A stretch of 64,000 bases of DNA from Sulfuriferula sp. (GCA_031291235.1 JARLJL010000006.1:496001-560000); one strand, 5' to 3'. Shown: positions 1-9,364, counted from the first letter of the stretch. Numbers and translations: made by a program. Notes: generated from the sequence alone by a model not told the origin.

Positions 1-1
1 A

Positions 2-841
2 TTTTCGGCGTTCTACCTGAGCATGATCCGCGTCGGCGAAATGACCGGCCGGCTGGAAGACGTATTCCTGCGTCTGTTCGACCATCTCGAATTCGAACGC
101 GAAATGGGCGAACGCGTGCGCACCGCTTTGCGCTATCCCAGCTTCGTCGTCATCGCCATGGCTATCGCCATCGGCGTCATCAATCTCTTCGTCATTCCCG
201 CCTTCGCCAAGGTTTATGCAGGATTTAATGCCGAGCTGCCGATGGTCACGCAAATCCTCATCGGCACCTCGAATTTCATGGTGCATTACTGGGGGCTGAT
301 GCTCGCCATCCTCATCGGCAGCGTCATCGCCTTCAAATACTATATCGGCACCGAAGCTGGCCGCTATCGCTGGGACAAAATCAAACTGCACATCCCCATT
401 GCCGGCAAAATCATCCTCAAAGGCACGCTGGCGCGCTTTGCCCGCAGCTTCGCGCTCGCCAGCAAGAGCGGCGTACCTATCATCCAGAGCCTCAATGTCG
501 TCGCCCAGACCGTCGATAACGCCTACATCGCCAGCCGCATCGAACAGATGCGCGACGGCATCGAGCGCGGCGAAAGCATACTGCGCACTGCCGCCACCGC
601 CAACGTATTCACCCCGGTAGTGCTGCAAATGATCGCCGTCGGCGAGGAAACCGGCGATCTCGACAACCTGATGGAAGAAATCGCGCACATGTACGAACGT
701 GAAGTCGATTACGAACTCAAAACCCTGTCCTCGCAGATCGAGCCGATCTTGATTATCGGTCTGGGTGTACTAGTATTGATACTGGCACTGGGCGTATTCC
801 TGCCGATCTGGGATCTGGGCAAGGTTGCATTGCACAAATAA
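2..841 (+). CDS. mshG: MSHA/type II platform protein MshG (5' truncated by window edge)
   Basis: This is the C-terminal part of a GspF/PilC-family inner-membrane platform protein, which couples the assembly ATPase to pilin extraction in type IV pilus and type II secretion machines. The frame is open to the left edge, so the true start lies outside; the first in-frame ATG at 23 is internal. Visible are long hydrophobic segments (around nucleotides 140-210, 270-345 and 740-810) and the typical GspF phrase VGEETGDLDNLMEEIA at about 640-690. It lies 31 bp upstream of two pilin genes on the same strand. The mshI-mshN genes further on make the MSHA assignment better than a T2SS one. The partner ATPase mshE is presumably just upstream of the window. 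Confidence 0.88.
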   Translation, partial: FSAFYLSMIRVGEMTGRLEDVFLRLFDHLEFEREMGERVRTALRYPSFVVIAMAIAIGVINLFVIPAFAKVYAGFNAELPMVTQILIGTSNFMVHYWGLMLAILIGSVIAFKYYIGTEAGRYRWDKIKLHIPIAGKIILKGTLARFARSFALASKSGVPIIQSLNVVAQTVDNAYIASRIEQMRDGIERGESILRTAATANVFTPVVLQMIAVGEETGDLDNLMEEIAHMYEREVDYELKTLSSQIEPILIIGLGVLVLILALGVFLPIWDLGKVALHK

Positions 842-872
842 ACGGATTAACGTACAGCGCATGGAGAACATC

Positions 873-1352
873 ATGAAGCAGAATATAAATAAACAGACCG
901 GTTTTACCCTGATCGAGTTGGTCGTGGTCATCACCATTCTCGGCATACTGGCCGCCATCGCACTGCCCAAATTCACTGCCATCCAGGCCGACGCCCGGCT
1001 CGCCAAAATGAACGGCGCGATGGGTTCGGTCAAATCCGCCGCCGCCATGGCGCACGCTACCCTGCTCACCCGCGGCTACAGCAGCAGCTACAGCGGCACG
1101 CCCGGCATCGTCATCGAAGGCACCGTGGTAAGTTACACCTACGGCTACCCCAATGCCGCATCCATCGTCCCGCTAGCCGGCCTGTCCGAACCCGATTACG
1201 TCATCACAGGCCTGACCCTGCCGGTAATCGCCGCCGTCGACGTCAATCACACCGGCGGCACAGCGAATTGCACCATCGGCTACACCCCGCCCGCCATTGC
1301 CGACACTCCGCCGACCTATACCGTTAACGCCACACTAGCCATGTGCTCTTAA
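873..1352 (+). CDS. MSHA-type prepilin (first of two)
   Basis: This is a type IV prepilin of 159 residues. It has a short charged leader, the prepilin-peptidase site before FTLIELVVV (G at the cleavage point, Glu at +5) and a hydrophobic N-terminal helix continuing to about residue 35. I chose ATG 873 because GGAG lies 6 bases upstream and it gives a normal short leader; the longer upstream frame (825) would overlap mshG and spoil the leader. Two Cys near the C-terminus (TANC and AMCS) could form the pilin disulfide loop. It is related to the next pilin in its first 35 residues but differs afterwards. It could be MshA or MshB; I cannot tell which of the pair is the major subunit. Confidence 0.85.
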   Translation: MKQNINKQTGFTLIELVVVITILGILAAIALPKFTAIQADARLAKMNGAMGSVKSAAAMAHATLLTRGYSSSYSGTPGIVIEGTVVSYTYGYPNAASIVPLAGLSEPDYVITGLTLPVIAAVDVNHTGGTANCTIGYTPPAIADTPPTYTVNATLAMCS

Positions 1353-1422
1353 GAATTGTATGATTCAGCCGTAACTATAAATAACTGCCGCTCACTTTTG
1401 CCAATAGCTTAGGGAACTCAAA

Positions 1423-1860
1423 ATGAAACAAGCTCAAACCGGTTTTACCTTGATCGAATTAGTCGTCGTGATCGTTATTTTGGGAATTTTGGCTGCGACG
1501 GCATTGCCGAAATTCGTTGACCTGAGCGGCGATGCCGAACAGGCTGCTACGGCAGGTGTAGCTGGCGCGCTCAGCTCGGCTGGCGCTATTAACTACAGTG
1601 CAGTTAAAGTCGGCAATGTAAGCGGCAAACCGATTACCGACCCAACAGATGCTTGTGCAGGTGCGCAAAATTCCGTACTTGCAAACCAAGCCTCATTGCT
1701 CACTGGCAGCGCAACCTTAGTAGGAGCTACACCAACCTCCGGCCAATACAAAATTTCTGCGGGTACAATTTCAGCTTGTACTGCTGGCGCCACCATACAA
1801 TGCACACTGACCAGCGTAAATAGCAAAACTGCGACAGCCTATATACCTTGTACAAACTAA
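1423..1860 (+). CDS. mshA: MSHA major-type pilin MshA-like (second of two)
   Basis: This is a 145-residue prepilin with leader MKQAQTG followed by [15 protein letters not shown] and ALPKFVDL, the usual MshA start. AGGGA lies 7 bases before ATG. The mature part is Ala/Ser/Thr-rich with several Cys in the C-terminal half (CAGAQ, SACTAG, IQCTL, IPCTN), enough for two disulfides. It follows the first pilin by 70 bp. The third-codon positions look less GC-biased than in the neighbours, as is common for highly expressed or exchanged pilin genes. The gene faces mshQ across a short intergenic hairpin. The symbol is assigned by similarity of the N-terminal region and by context. Confidence 0.85.
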   Translation: MKQAQTGFTLIELVVVIVILGILAATALPKFVDLSGDAEQAATAGVAGALSSAGAINYSAVKVGNVSGKPITDPTDACAGAQNSVLANQASLLTGSATLVGATPTSGQYKISAGTISACTAGATIQCTLTSVNSKTATAYIPCTN

Positions 1861-1882
1861 TTGTTTAGTTAGGTCTTATCTG

Positions 1883-1908
1883 CACGGGGTGAGTAACATC
1901 GCCCCGTG
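1883..1908. terminator. Hairpin between convergent pilin and mshQ genes
   Basis: CACGGGG at 1883-1889 pairs with CCCCGTG at 1902-1908 around a 12-base loop. It lies between the convergent mshA and mshQ genes (gap 1861-2004). There is no T-run after either arm, so it is at best a weak or factor-assisted terminator. Confidence 0.4.
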
Positions 1909-2004
1909 ACAGTCTCTATCAAGCTGCACCCTGTTGCAAATTCGCCGATATTGCCTATCCCGTTTTAATACCTGTCTGTACCAGCACTACACTACTCCAT
2001 CTGC

Positions 2005-5000
2005 TCAATAACTCTCCCGCAAATAAATCACACCCTTCTTGCTGCTGGAGCCGAAGATACCGAACGTCGCCCGCACTGCCGGGTCTTTGACGTAGCTGCC
2101 GCCGCACCAGTTACCACGCAGATACGTTGCAACAACAGGCGTACCGGACGGATAAGTTGGCGTCCAGACCGTACACATATTCAGCGGGCTGCCGAGTATG
2201 GCCACCACGTCGGCGCTGCCTGACGCGTTCGGCGCCGCCAGTGTCACGCTTCCGCTGCCGGTGCTGTAGGTGCCCAGCGTCAATGCCGTTGCTGGCAAAT
2301 TGGTCGCATTAACCGAATTCTTGTAGTTGCCCAAACCGAAATTGGCTGCTGTCAAAGCAGTCGCATAGTCTGCTGTGTTTTTAACAAAAGCCAGCCCGTT
2401 CCAGTACTGCACTTCATAAGGCAGGGACAGGCTGCTTTTTTCCGAACCGTAAGCGTTGCCTAGCCACAGGCGACCGAAGCGCAGACTCAGGTTGCCCAGC
2501 AACGCCCGCTCCGTGGTGCCGTCCGGCGGCGTGGACGCTGCGGCCGGCATACTACCCGCCCCCTGGGCGTCCAGGTTAAAAGACGCCAGCTTCACGCCGT
2601 CGCTGTCCTGCGGCGCAACCCCGAACTGTACGGTGGGATAAGGGCCATCGGGCGCAGTGCTCAATCGGGTCAGCGTCAATTGCGCGCTGAACGCCCCCAC
2701 CCCGGCGACAAAGCTGCCGACCGGGTTGCCGACTGCGGTGGACAGTCGCGCCGTTAATGGCGTCGTCGCGTTAACGGCGCCAGGGCCGATGGAAGGACTG
2801 GTTGCAAAATTATTCCAGTTCCAGTTCGCGGCGACAGTGCCATCGAGTTTGGCCAGACTCCCGGTATAGTTTTGCGTGGTCCCGCCGCTAGCGTTCTGGG
2901 CGGTCAGCGTAAAGCCGGCAAGCAAGGGTTCGTCCATGTAGGTAAAACTATCGGGCAGGACATAAGCGCCGCTGACTGTCGTCGTCGCAGCGGCAGCCAA
3001 AGTCACCACTTTACTGCCCGAATTCACAGCAATGACTGTGCTTGACAACGCACCCCCGGATGCGCCGGCGCCCGCAACGGTCAATGTTCCGCCAACCCGG
3101 ATATTGGCAACCGAGGCGACCGTTAATGCGCTACTGCCGCTGGCAATATTACCGGTCGTTGCCAAATCGGCACGATTCCCCATATAACCGCCGGTCAGGA
3201 CGAAGTGATCGGGAATAAAACGCCCAAAAGCCGTCGTATTGGCAGCAAGCCCGAAATTGCAGCCGTATTTGCCGCTGGCGTTTTTAACATTGGCATAGCT
3301 GTCTGCCACGCAATCGCCCTTGCTGCTGATGCTGTCCACCCCGGTCCAGGTGGCCGCCTTAAGCGCGTCGCACTGCGCCTGCGTCAGTCCGGGGGCGGTA
3401 CATTCGGTCGCGGTGGCGACGCCGTCAAAAACGCCGCGCAGGGAAGTGGTATCCGAATTCGGATCGTAGCCGGGCAAGTAGAAGGCACCCACTTCGCTAT
3501 AAGTCAAGGTATTAGCCGTCGCTGTCGACGCCGCCGTACCGGAGACGGCGGCAGGGAAAGTCCCCGACAGCGTTCCGGCAACCGTGGCGGGACTGACCGG
3601 CTGAACGGTGGCATTATTGATCTTCAGCACGCCGTTATAACCGTCGGGATAGCCGCTGATACCGGCGGTTACAGCGGTCAGGGAGAAGTTGGTGCTGCCG
3701 GCCTTGAAGACCGGCGTGCCGGTAGTCGCTGTATTCGTTGCATTGGATGTCGTCACCGATACCACACTGGCCGGACGGACCGAAAAGGCATCCGTCGAGC
3801 AGGCATTGACTGTGCCGTCGCTGATAACGGCAACCAGGTTGCGATATGCCGAATTCAAGGTGAAATTACCCGACAGTTTTTTGCCGGCATCGCTGGAGGT
3901 GAAGGTTAATACCTGACTGCCGCCGGTTACTGCAGCTTTATTGGTACAAGCGCTATTGCAGTAATTGGCTTGCGTATTGTCGATAACACACGCGCCATCG
4001 CTATTATCCACCAGCTTGACCGTCACCGCTTTGCTGCCAGAAAGCACATAGGCGGTCTGGATCTGGTTATTGGAGAGTGCGGCGACATTGAGCTTGAAGG
4101 CCGAACCGACCAGCTTGGTATAAATATGACCGCTGAGAAAACTTTGCACAGCGGGGCCGGACGGCGGCGTCCCGTAAGCCTCATCGATGGCATTGAATCC
4201 GCTGGCCGTGCCGCCGCTGGGCGACCACATGGACGTAGCGCAGATACGCACGTTACTGATCTCGTGAATATTGGTGGAGCCGCCGGTGGAACCGGTAAAG
4301 GAAATCTGCCAGTTGCTGGGAACGGCATCCTGGGTAAAACCATTGCTGATGGCAGCAGCATACACGTTGGGGATGCTGATCAGCGGCGCATAACCGGCAC
4401 CGGTATCGCGATTAACACTGATCGCAGTACTGGTGGGGTCGTTACGCGCATCGACGATCACCTGATAGAAATAACCGAGCGAAGGTGTGGTTGATGTTCT
4501 GTTATCGATCAGGGGCGTCAAGCTGCTGGTGCCGCCCAGCCAGCGATAGCCGCTGGTACCCGACCCGGAGCCGCGTACGCCTACCGATTGCGAAATGAAC
4601 CCCGGCCCGCCAAGGCGGCCTTCGGTCGGGTTCTGGTAATTGCCGTATTCATCCAGCGCGACACCCAGCCAGCCCCCGGCAAAACCGTTTTTACCCGTTT
4701 CCTGGGCATAACCGAGCGATCCGCCGTAAGCGCCCGGCACCGCAGGTATCGAATAATCCGACAAGGTCATGGCAATACCGTCGGCACCGCTGCCGTTATA
4801 GGCGTATTGCTGGAATTCGACGGAGATATAATTCCCGGCAGCAGGGAAAATACCCGGCACCGTGGCTGCCTTGGCGTTGTTGCCGGTATTGTTGGTCAGG
4901 CGCAAATAACCCGGATTAACGATACTCGGCACTATACCGGTACTGTCGCTGGTGGAAACGATCCAGTTGGCGCCGAAAATGGTCGACGGATTGAGCGTAG

Positions 5001-5646
5001 TCCGATTAAAGCTATCGCATTGACAGCTCACTGCGACGCCGGCAGGAATATTCGAAGGCGGGGTACAGGAAAAAGGAACCGTATAGTCGACAGTCACCTC
5101 GATATAATCCACGCTGACGGTCTGTGCCGATCCGCTTGTACTTGCCTTGTCGGCCGCAAACGCCGCACCGAAATTCGTGGCATTGATATCGGCAGGGGTC
5201 CAGGTGCTGCCCCACAGATCGGCAGACCCGCCATGCGCCTCGCTGACATTCGACGTGGTGTAGATCGTCGTCGTCGAACGATCCGTAGTGCCGATGGCGC
5301 CTGCCTGCACCAGACGCATCGCCGCGTCCGAACTGCCGCCGTTGGAAGTGCTGCTGGATTTGCGGGTTACTGTTACGGTTATGCCATTGATTATCGCCGA
5401 AGCCGGAATGGCAAAACCATATCCCGTACATTCCAGATACCGCGTTGTCGTTCCGTCAACCGAAGCGGTTGCATAACTGCTATCGCTTGCAACCGCCCTG
5501 TCTGGATTCGTCCACGCTACCGTACCGATCCCGGTCACGCTGGCACAGGAAGTCGGGCTAGCCGTCACGGTCGTGGCGCTGGCCGCATCGCTCAGCGCCA
5601 GCCCCAGCACTGACATCGCCAGCAACCGAACTATTGAGAGATGCAT
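2005..5646 (-). CDS. mshQ: MshQ-like large surface/tip protein, lectin-like and DUF6701 domains
   Basis: This is a very large secreted protein of 1213 residues. I chose ATG 5646, not the longer frame to 5715: GGGAG sits 5 bases upstream, the start lies 19 bp after mshP, and the protein then begins with a clean signal peptide (MHLSIVRLLAMSVLGLALS, then DAASA). Residues of roughly 200-480 look like an L-type/legume-lectin fold, with phrases GADGIAMTL, GGWLGVALDEYGNY and NPTEGR. The C-terminal third ends in WCGGSYVKDP and RATFGIFG, characteristic of the MshQ/DUF6701 family. Cys-rich motifs lie between. It closes the mshC-D-O-P-Q set. By inference it is a pilus-tip or surface adhesin with glycan-binding potential; no function has been shown by sequence alone. 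Confidence 0.85.
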   Translation of the reverse strand: MHLSIVRLLAMSVLGLALSDAASATTVTASPTSCASVTGIGTVAWTNPDRAVASDSSYATASVDGTTTRYLECTGYGFAIPASAIINGITVTVTRKSSSTSNGGSSDAAMRLVQAGAIGTTDRSTTTIYTTSNVSEAHGGSADLWGSTWTPADINATNFGAAFAADKASTSGSAQTVSVDYIEVTVDYTVPFSCTPPSNIPAGVAVSCQCDSFNRTTLNPSTIFGANWIVSTSDSTGIVPSIVNPGYLRLTNNTGNNAKAATVPGIFPAAGNYISVEFQQYAYNGSGADGIAMTLSDYSIPAVPGAYGGSLGYAQETGKNGFAGGWLGVALDEYGNYQNPTEGRLGGPGFISQSVGVRGSGSGTSGYRWLGGTSSLTPLIDNRTSTTPSLGYFYQVIVDARNDPTSTAISVNRDTGAGYAPLISIPNVYAAAISNGFTQDAVPSNWQISFTGSTGGSTNIHEISNVRICATSMWSPSGGTASGFNAIDEAYGTPPSGPAVQSFLSGHIYTKLVGSAFKLNVAALSNNQIQTAYVLSGSKAVTVKLVDNSDGACVIDNTQANYCNSACTNKAAVTGGSQVLTFTSSDAGKKLSGNFTLNSAYRNLVAVISDGTVNACSTDAFSVRPASVVSVTTSNATNTATTGTPVFKAGSTNFSLTAVTAGISGYPDGYNGVLKINNATVQPVSPATVAGTLSGTFPAAVSGTAASTATANTLTYSEVGAFYLPGYDPNSDTTSLRGVFDGVATATECTAPGLTQAQCDALKAATWTGVDSISSKGDCVADSYANVKNASGKYGCNFGLAANTTAFGRFIPDHFVLTGGYMGNRADLATTGNIASGSSALTVASVANIRVGGTLTVAGAGASGGALSSTVIAVNSGSKVVTLAAAATTTVSGAYVLPDSFTYMDEPLLAGFTLTAQNASGGTTQNYTGSLAKLDGTVAANWNWNNFATSPSIGPGAVNATTPLTARLSTAVGNPVGSFVAGVGAFSAQLTLTRLSTAPDGPYPTVQFGVAPQDSDGVKLASFNLDAQGAGSMPAAASTPPDGTTERALLGNLSLRFGRLWLGNAYGSEKSSLSLPYEVQYWNGLAFVKNTADYATALTAANFGLGNYKNSVNATNLPATALTLGTYSTGSGSVTLAAPNASGSADVVAILGSPLNMCTVWTPTYPSGTPVVATYLRGNWCGGSYVKDPAVRATFGIFGSSSKKGVIYLRESY

Positions 5647-5665
5647 CTTGCTCCCAGCAAGATTC

Positions 5666-6082
5666 TCAAAATTCCATAAACGCATCAATCGCCCTTTCAG
5701 TATAACCAATGCCACCTACATTGCCCCCGCTTGTGGCAACGGAATGCACCCAGTAAATAACCTTGGTGTCTGTACCCTCCGTATAGGTATTTGCGGTACA
5801 CGTCACGGCAACGGCAAACCCGTCCAGCGTAAAATTGGTCACCGCAGCCGGACAAGCAGTCGCAGGCGCTTGCAACACGGCTGCCGCCCATTGCACGCCA
5901 CCCTTGGCTGCCCAGTAAGCGCGCGAACCCTGAATATCCTGTACCGACGTCAGCTGCTGCGTATTCGAGAAAGTCAGCATGAACGCGCCCAGTGCCGACA
6001 AAATAACCAGCAGGAAAATCGCCGAGACAATCGCGAATCCGTTTTGCATGCGTGATGGCAAGTGTTTATGCAAGATGCTCAT
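5666..6082 (-). CDS. mshP: MshP-like minor pilus biogenesis protein
   Basis: This is a 138-residue protein with an N-terminal hydrophobic stretch after MQNGFAIVSAIFLLVILSA, resembling the PilX/MshP type of minor prepilin in which Glu+5 is absent. The body contains AYWAAKGGVQWAAAVL, the typical PilX-class phrase, and a Cys pair (ATACPAA and AVTCTAN). Its ATG overlaps the TGA of mshO in an ATGA, which indicates translational coupling. It is followed 19 bp later by mshQ. In the MSHA system this class probably helps build the initiating tip complex; this is inference from the PilX homologues. Confidence 0.82.
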   Translation of the reverse strand: MSILHKHLPSRMQNGFAIVSAIFLLVILSALGAFMLTFSNTQQLTSVQDIQGSRAYWAAKGGVQWAAAVLQAPATACPAAVTNFTLDGFAVAVTCTANTYTEGTDTKVIYWVHSVATSGGNVGGIGYTERAIDAFMEF

Positions 6083-6978
6083 GGTGTATTGTCTATATGG
6101 ATCTGATCATAAAGCTTCACACTCTCGCCGGACTGCGTCATTTGCAGCGAAATGGAAACAATGCCGAAACGACTCAGCCCGGTACTCACCCCGGGCGGAT
6201 CATAGGTAAGACTGCAAGCCGAAATATTCTGCGCGAGCACAGCGGCTGTCGCACCTGCCGTCATCGCCGCGCAAGTGGCCGGTTGCGGCCATGCAGCTGT
6301 CAAATTGCGGGAATACCGGATAAGCGCCCCGCCGCTGCAAGCGTACGACACCACCTGTTCGTTCGCAGGGATAATATCGAACCGGTTGGCTGGCGATTCG
6401 CTCGGTAATTGCTTACGATTAAAAGGCGTCCCCGTCCCCGTACCGACAAACGTAATCGCAGTAGTATTCGGCGTACCGCCCGGCTCGGCTACCGCAGCCA
6501 CTTTTATGGCATTGCTCCCCGTATAGGCATCGCCGCTGCTGCTACCGTCGTTATACACCACCACCACATCGCCCGCGCCTATCCGGCTGGCCGCCGGCAA
6601 GGCACTATTCGGCCACAACATATCGAACGCGTCGTCAACCGTCGTAAAATCGAGAATATTGCCCCCAGCCGCTTCGGCTGCCGCGCGATAGCGTCCGCCT
6701 ATCTTGGTGGGGATAAACTCGATACACTGATCGGTACCGTCAGCGGGTTTGCGCACGCTATTCGGCAGAGACAGATGGATATCCCGCGCCATGCGCCGCA
6801 CTGCCGTATCGACGGTATCGGTCAGCGCTGCCCGGCGCGCGGAGTCAAAATAGCTGTCTACAGGACTTTTAATAAACACCGCCACCATGGATGCAACAAT
6901 CCCGGTAATGACGATCACGATAATCGCTTCGATCAGGGTAAAACCACGTTCTGCTGCTGGCGGGTTATGTTTTAACAT
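6079..6978 (-). CDS. mshO: MshO-like prepilin
   Basis: This is a 299-residue prepilin-like protein starting MLKHNPPAAERG with the cleavage site before FTLIEAIIVIVITGIVASM. After the helix comes ARRAALTDTVDTAVRRMARDI, the typical start of PilW/MshO-class minor pilins, and a long globular part. The C-terminus returns to a beta pattern (RFGIVSISLQMTQSGESV). Start and stop are tightly packed: the stop overlaps mshP and the start lies 2 bases after the mshD stop. It belongs to a five-gene minor-pilin operon on the minus strand. Confidence 0.85.
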   Translation of the reverse strand: MLKHNPPAAERGFTLIEAIIVIVITGIVASMVAVFIKSPVDSYFDSARRAALTDTVDTAVRRMARDIHLSLPNSVRKPADGTDQCIEFIPTKIGGRYRAAAEAAGGNILDFTTVDDAFDMLWPNSALPAASRIGAGDVVVVYNDGSSSGDAYTGSNAIKVAAVAEPGGTPNTTAITFVGTGTGTPFNRKQLPSESPANRFDIIPANEQVVSYACSGGALIRYSRNLTAAWPQPATCAAMTAGATAAVLAQNISACSLTYDPPGVSTGLSRFGIVSISLQMTQSGESVKLYDQIHIDNTP

Positions 6979-6980
6979 GA

Positions 6981-7514
6981 TTAGTAATTAGCCCGATAAC
7001 CGAACAGCTGTATCGTTTCAGGGCCGCCCGTTACCGTCACAGTGATTCTTTTCATTGTGACCCCGGCAACGGTTACCGGGGCCGAAGCCACTGTCGCGGT
7101 ATAGCTGGCCAGCGCCGGTATGGCACTGGCGCCCAAGGTATTGCTGCCCTGTATTACCGCAGTGGACGGCGCGCCATCGAAGCAATTGTAGTCATCCACA
7201 TCGTCGTACTGCGGCCGTCCCGAACAATTAGTAAGGTCAGTTTCAGTATAGCCGCCCGGCGGATTGGCATAGGCTTTCGACAACACTTCGTCGAGTATGG
7301 CTTCCGCCATCGCGACCGCCTGTTTGCGCACCATGGGATCGGCACTGGATTTAACGGTAACATTCATCACCGACAGGATGCCGACCACGCCGACACTGAC
7401 AATAATAATAAAAACAATCAGCTCGATCAGGGAAAAGCCGGACTGCGCATAAGCGCTGCTGCGCACGTCAGGCCATTTCGCCGAAACCGGTTTGGATGCG
7501 GAATCAGTATACAT
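6981..7514 (-). CDS. mshD: MshD-like minor prepilin
   Basis: This is a 177-residue prepilin with cleavage before FSLIELIVFIIIVSVGVVGIL. The leader is unusually long (about 25 residues). I chose ATG 7514: GGAGA lies 6 bases upstream, whereas the alternative TTG at 7529 has no such site. The next part, MVRKQAVAMAEAILDEVLSKAYA, is typical of MshD/PilV-class minor pilins. The start lies inside the 3' end of mshC (11-base overlap), so the two are probably co-translated. Confidence 0.83.
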   Translation of the reverse strand: MYTDSASKPVSAKWPDVRSSAYAQSGFSLIELIVFIIIVSVGVVGILSVMNVTVKSSADPMVRKQAVAMAEAILDEVLSKAYANPPGGYTETDLTNCSGRPQYDDVDDYNCFDGAPSTAVIQGSNTLGASAIPALASYTATVASAPVTVAGVTMKRITVTVTGGPETIQLFGYRANY

Positions 7515-7968
7515 AACCGGTCTCCGCAACGACGGTGATCACATTAGCGGCACCATTCACCTGTATGCTCACAGCCTGACTTGCACTGCCGTCGGGGTTA
7601 AAGGTAATGGCGGTTGGCACGGTGCTATATTGAATGGCGCCGCGCGCACTTACTGTGTAGGGGACGCTGCCATTGGTACTGGTCAAATCCGTATCGCAGG
7701 CACCGCCGAAATTAGCCGCTATCCGCAAAGTAACGCTGCTGGTGGTAAAGCTGGCACAGACTTGCCGACGCTGCGCCACCGCCGTCTTTTGCGCATAACG
7801 CAGGGCGGACAGGGTTTCATCATAAAAACCGCGGGATTCGAATGCCGATTGATCGGCAAAACGAGGAAGCGCGACAATAGCCAGAATGCCGACGATGACG
7901 ATGACGACCACCATTTCGACCAATGTAAACCCGCTTAACCATTTATTTTTTTTGATATATAAGGGCAT
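7504..7968 (-). CDS. mshC: MshC-like minor prepilin
   Basis: This is a 154-residue prepilin. MPLYIKKNKWLSG precedes FTLVEMVVVIVIVGILAIV (Glu at +5), then ALPRFADQ and LRYAQKTAVAQRR, the signature of the FimT/MshC class. ATG 7968 is chosen over GTG 8010 because it gives a normal leader; its Shine-Dalgarno (GGA) is weak. It is the first gene of the minus-strand set mshC-D-O-P-Q, and its promoter must lie in the 7969-8419 divergent region. Two Cys (RQVCASF and GGACDTD) may form a disulfide. Confidence 0.83.
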   Translation of the reverse strand: MPLYIKKNKWLSGFTLVEMVVVIVIVGILAIVALPRFADQSAFESRGFYDETLSALRYAQKTAVAQRRQVCASFTTSSVTLRIAANFGGACDTDLTSTNGSVPYTVSARGAIQYSTVPTAITFNPDGSASQAVSIQVNGAANVITVVAETGYVY

Positions 7969-8419
7969 AGCATTCCGTGTTATTAGATTAGGTATCGCCA
8001 CCCAACTCACTACTATAATAGATGAAATGCAAACAGCTTATTCAGACCTAAACCGTAACCTTGATCACATTAACGACTATCTGAATAGTGTACTCCGAAG
8101 TGTTACGCAATTGCCAGCCTGGAACAGGCTATATGCCGTCACCGCCAACCACAACCGTGCATTCGCCATCCTGTTCAAACCGTAGCAATCCCGGACATCC
8201 CACAACCGCACCTGCCACAGCACGGCCCTGTCGCAATGGACAGCCGGTCTGAATACGATAGCCCAGGGATGAGCCCAAGCCTTCCGTTGCTTGAAGCGCG
8301 TTTCAGCATTTATAAAAATATAAATAAATTCATGCATATGCGCGAGATGTATTAAGTTAATTGACATTAAGATTCATTTGCTTTAATTTTCATACAATTA
8401 CTTCAAGATACTGATAAAA
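7969..8419. other. 451-bp divergent intergenic region, mshC/mshI
   Basis: No convincing gene is present. It must hold the promoters for both arms of the MSHA locus. On the minus strand one frame reads about 50 codons (about 8298 down to 8131), then a TAG, then about 21 more codons to another stop, without a good start codon; this could be a decayed gene. The part nearest mshI (8300-8400) is strongly AT-rich. Confidence 0.45.
8361..8389 (+). promoter_or_regulatory. Possible sigma-70 promoter for mshI operon
   Basis: TTGACA at 8361-8366 is a perfect -35 hexamer. A weak -10 (TAATTT, 8384-8389) follows after 17 bases. It lies about 30 bases before the mshI ATG in an AT-rich stretch. Confidence 0.4.
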
Positions 8420-9364
8420 ATGGGGCTTTTCTCAAAAATCAAGAAAACACAGGGCTGGATGGTTTTTGAGCTGCAGGCAGATGGCATTTGCGTCACCCGC
8501 GTCACACGCATGGCCAATACCAGACCCAAAGTGCAACTGGCTGTTTTTTTTCCATTTGCCCAGATGGATACCCCTACATTGTTATCGCACATTCATAAAC
8601 AGCTGCAGGTAAAACATTACGAATGCAGCAATGTGCTCAGCTCGGGCGAATACCAGATATTGACAGTCGAAACCCCCGGCGTACCGCAGGAAGAATTGAA
8701 GACCGCAGTACGCTGGCTGCTCAAGGATATGCTCGACTATCATGTCGACGATGCCACTATTGATGTGCTCGATATCCCTGTGGACAAGAATGCACCCGCC
8801 CGCAAGGCCATGATGTACGTTATTGCCGCGCGCAATCAGCTGATTTCCCAGCGCCAGGCCCTGTTTGACACTGCGCAGATTCCGCTTACAGTCATCGACA
8901 TTCCCGAGCTGGCGCAACGCAACATCGCCGCCCTGATCACGCCTGCCGAACGCGGGCTGGCGCTATTTTCCAGTGACCAGGCAGGCAGCTTGCTAACCAT
9001 CACTTTCAATGACGAGCTCTATCTGTCGCGACGGCTGGACATCAATTTGACTCAACTTGGCACCGATGACAGCGAACAGCAAATGCATCTGTTCGAAAAA
9101 ATCACGCTGGAATTGCAACGCACCTTCGATCACATCGACCGCCAATATCATTTCATCAGTCTGACCAAACTGGTTCTGGCACCCGCCACACCGGAGATGG
9201 CGGTGTTATCGGCGTACCTTACCAACAATCTGTATATTCCGGTGGAAGTCCTCGATCTGTCTACGGCATTCGATCTCACTCCGGAGTTGCAAGATACCAC
9301 CCAACAATCGCGCTTCTGGATGAGTCTGGGCGCGGCATTACGGCATGAGGACAAAGTGCTGTGA
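8420..9364 (+). CDS. mshI: MSHA biogenesis protein MshI (PilM-like)
   Basis: This is a 314-residue cytoplasmic protein with the layout of MshI, the MSHA counterpart of the actin-like PilM/GspL cytoplasmic domain. It starts MGLFSKIKKTQGW and contains EELKTAVRWLLKDMLDY and DIPELAQRNIAAL, phrases typical of the MshI family. It has no membrane segment. The stop overlaps the GTG of the following PilN-like gene. It would form the inner-membrane alignment complex with the two following membrane proteins. It is the first gene of the run to mshN. Confidence 0.85.
   Translation: MGLFSKIKKTQGWMVFELQADGICVTRVTRMANTRPKVQLAVFFPFAQMDTPTLLSHIHKQLQVKHYECSNVLSSGEYQILTVETPGVPQEELKTAVRWLLKDMLDYHVDDATIDVLDIPVDKNAPARKAMMYVIAARNQLISQRQALFDTAQIPLTVIDIPELAQRNIAALITPAERGLALFSSDQAGSLLTITFNDELYLSRRLDINLTQLGTDDSEQQMHLFEKITLELQRTFDHIDRQYHFISLTKLVLAPATPEMAVLSAYLTNNLYIPVEVLDLSTAFDLTPELQDTTQQSRFWMSLGAALRHEDKVL

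Noticed and set aside
3205-5613. Long open frames on + (3205-3909, 3970-4494, 4588-5613)
   Set aside because: They lie antisense to mshQ, whose protein has a signal peptide and family motifs; the antisense translations are Arg/Gly-rich without domain features.
8077-8367. 96-codon frame on - upstream of mshI
   Set aside because: Composition is not protein-like (many Trp, Arg, His), and it lies over AT-rich promoter DNA.
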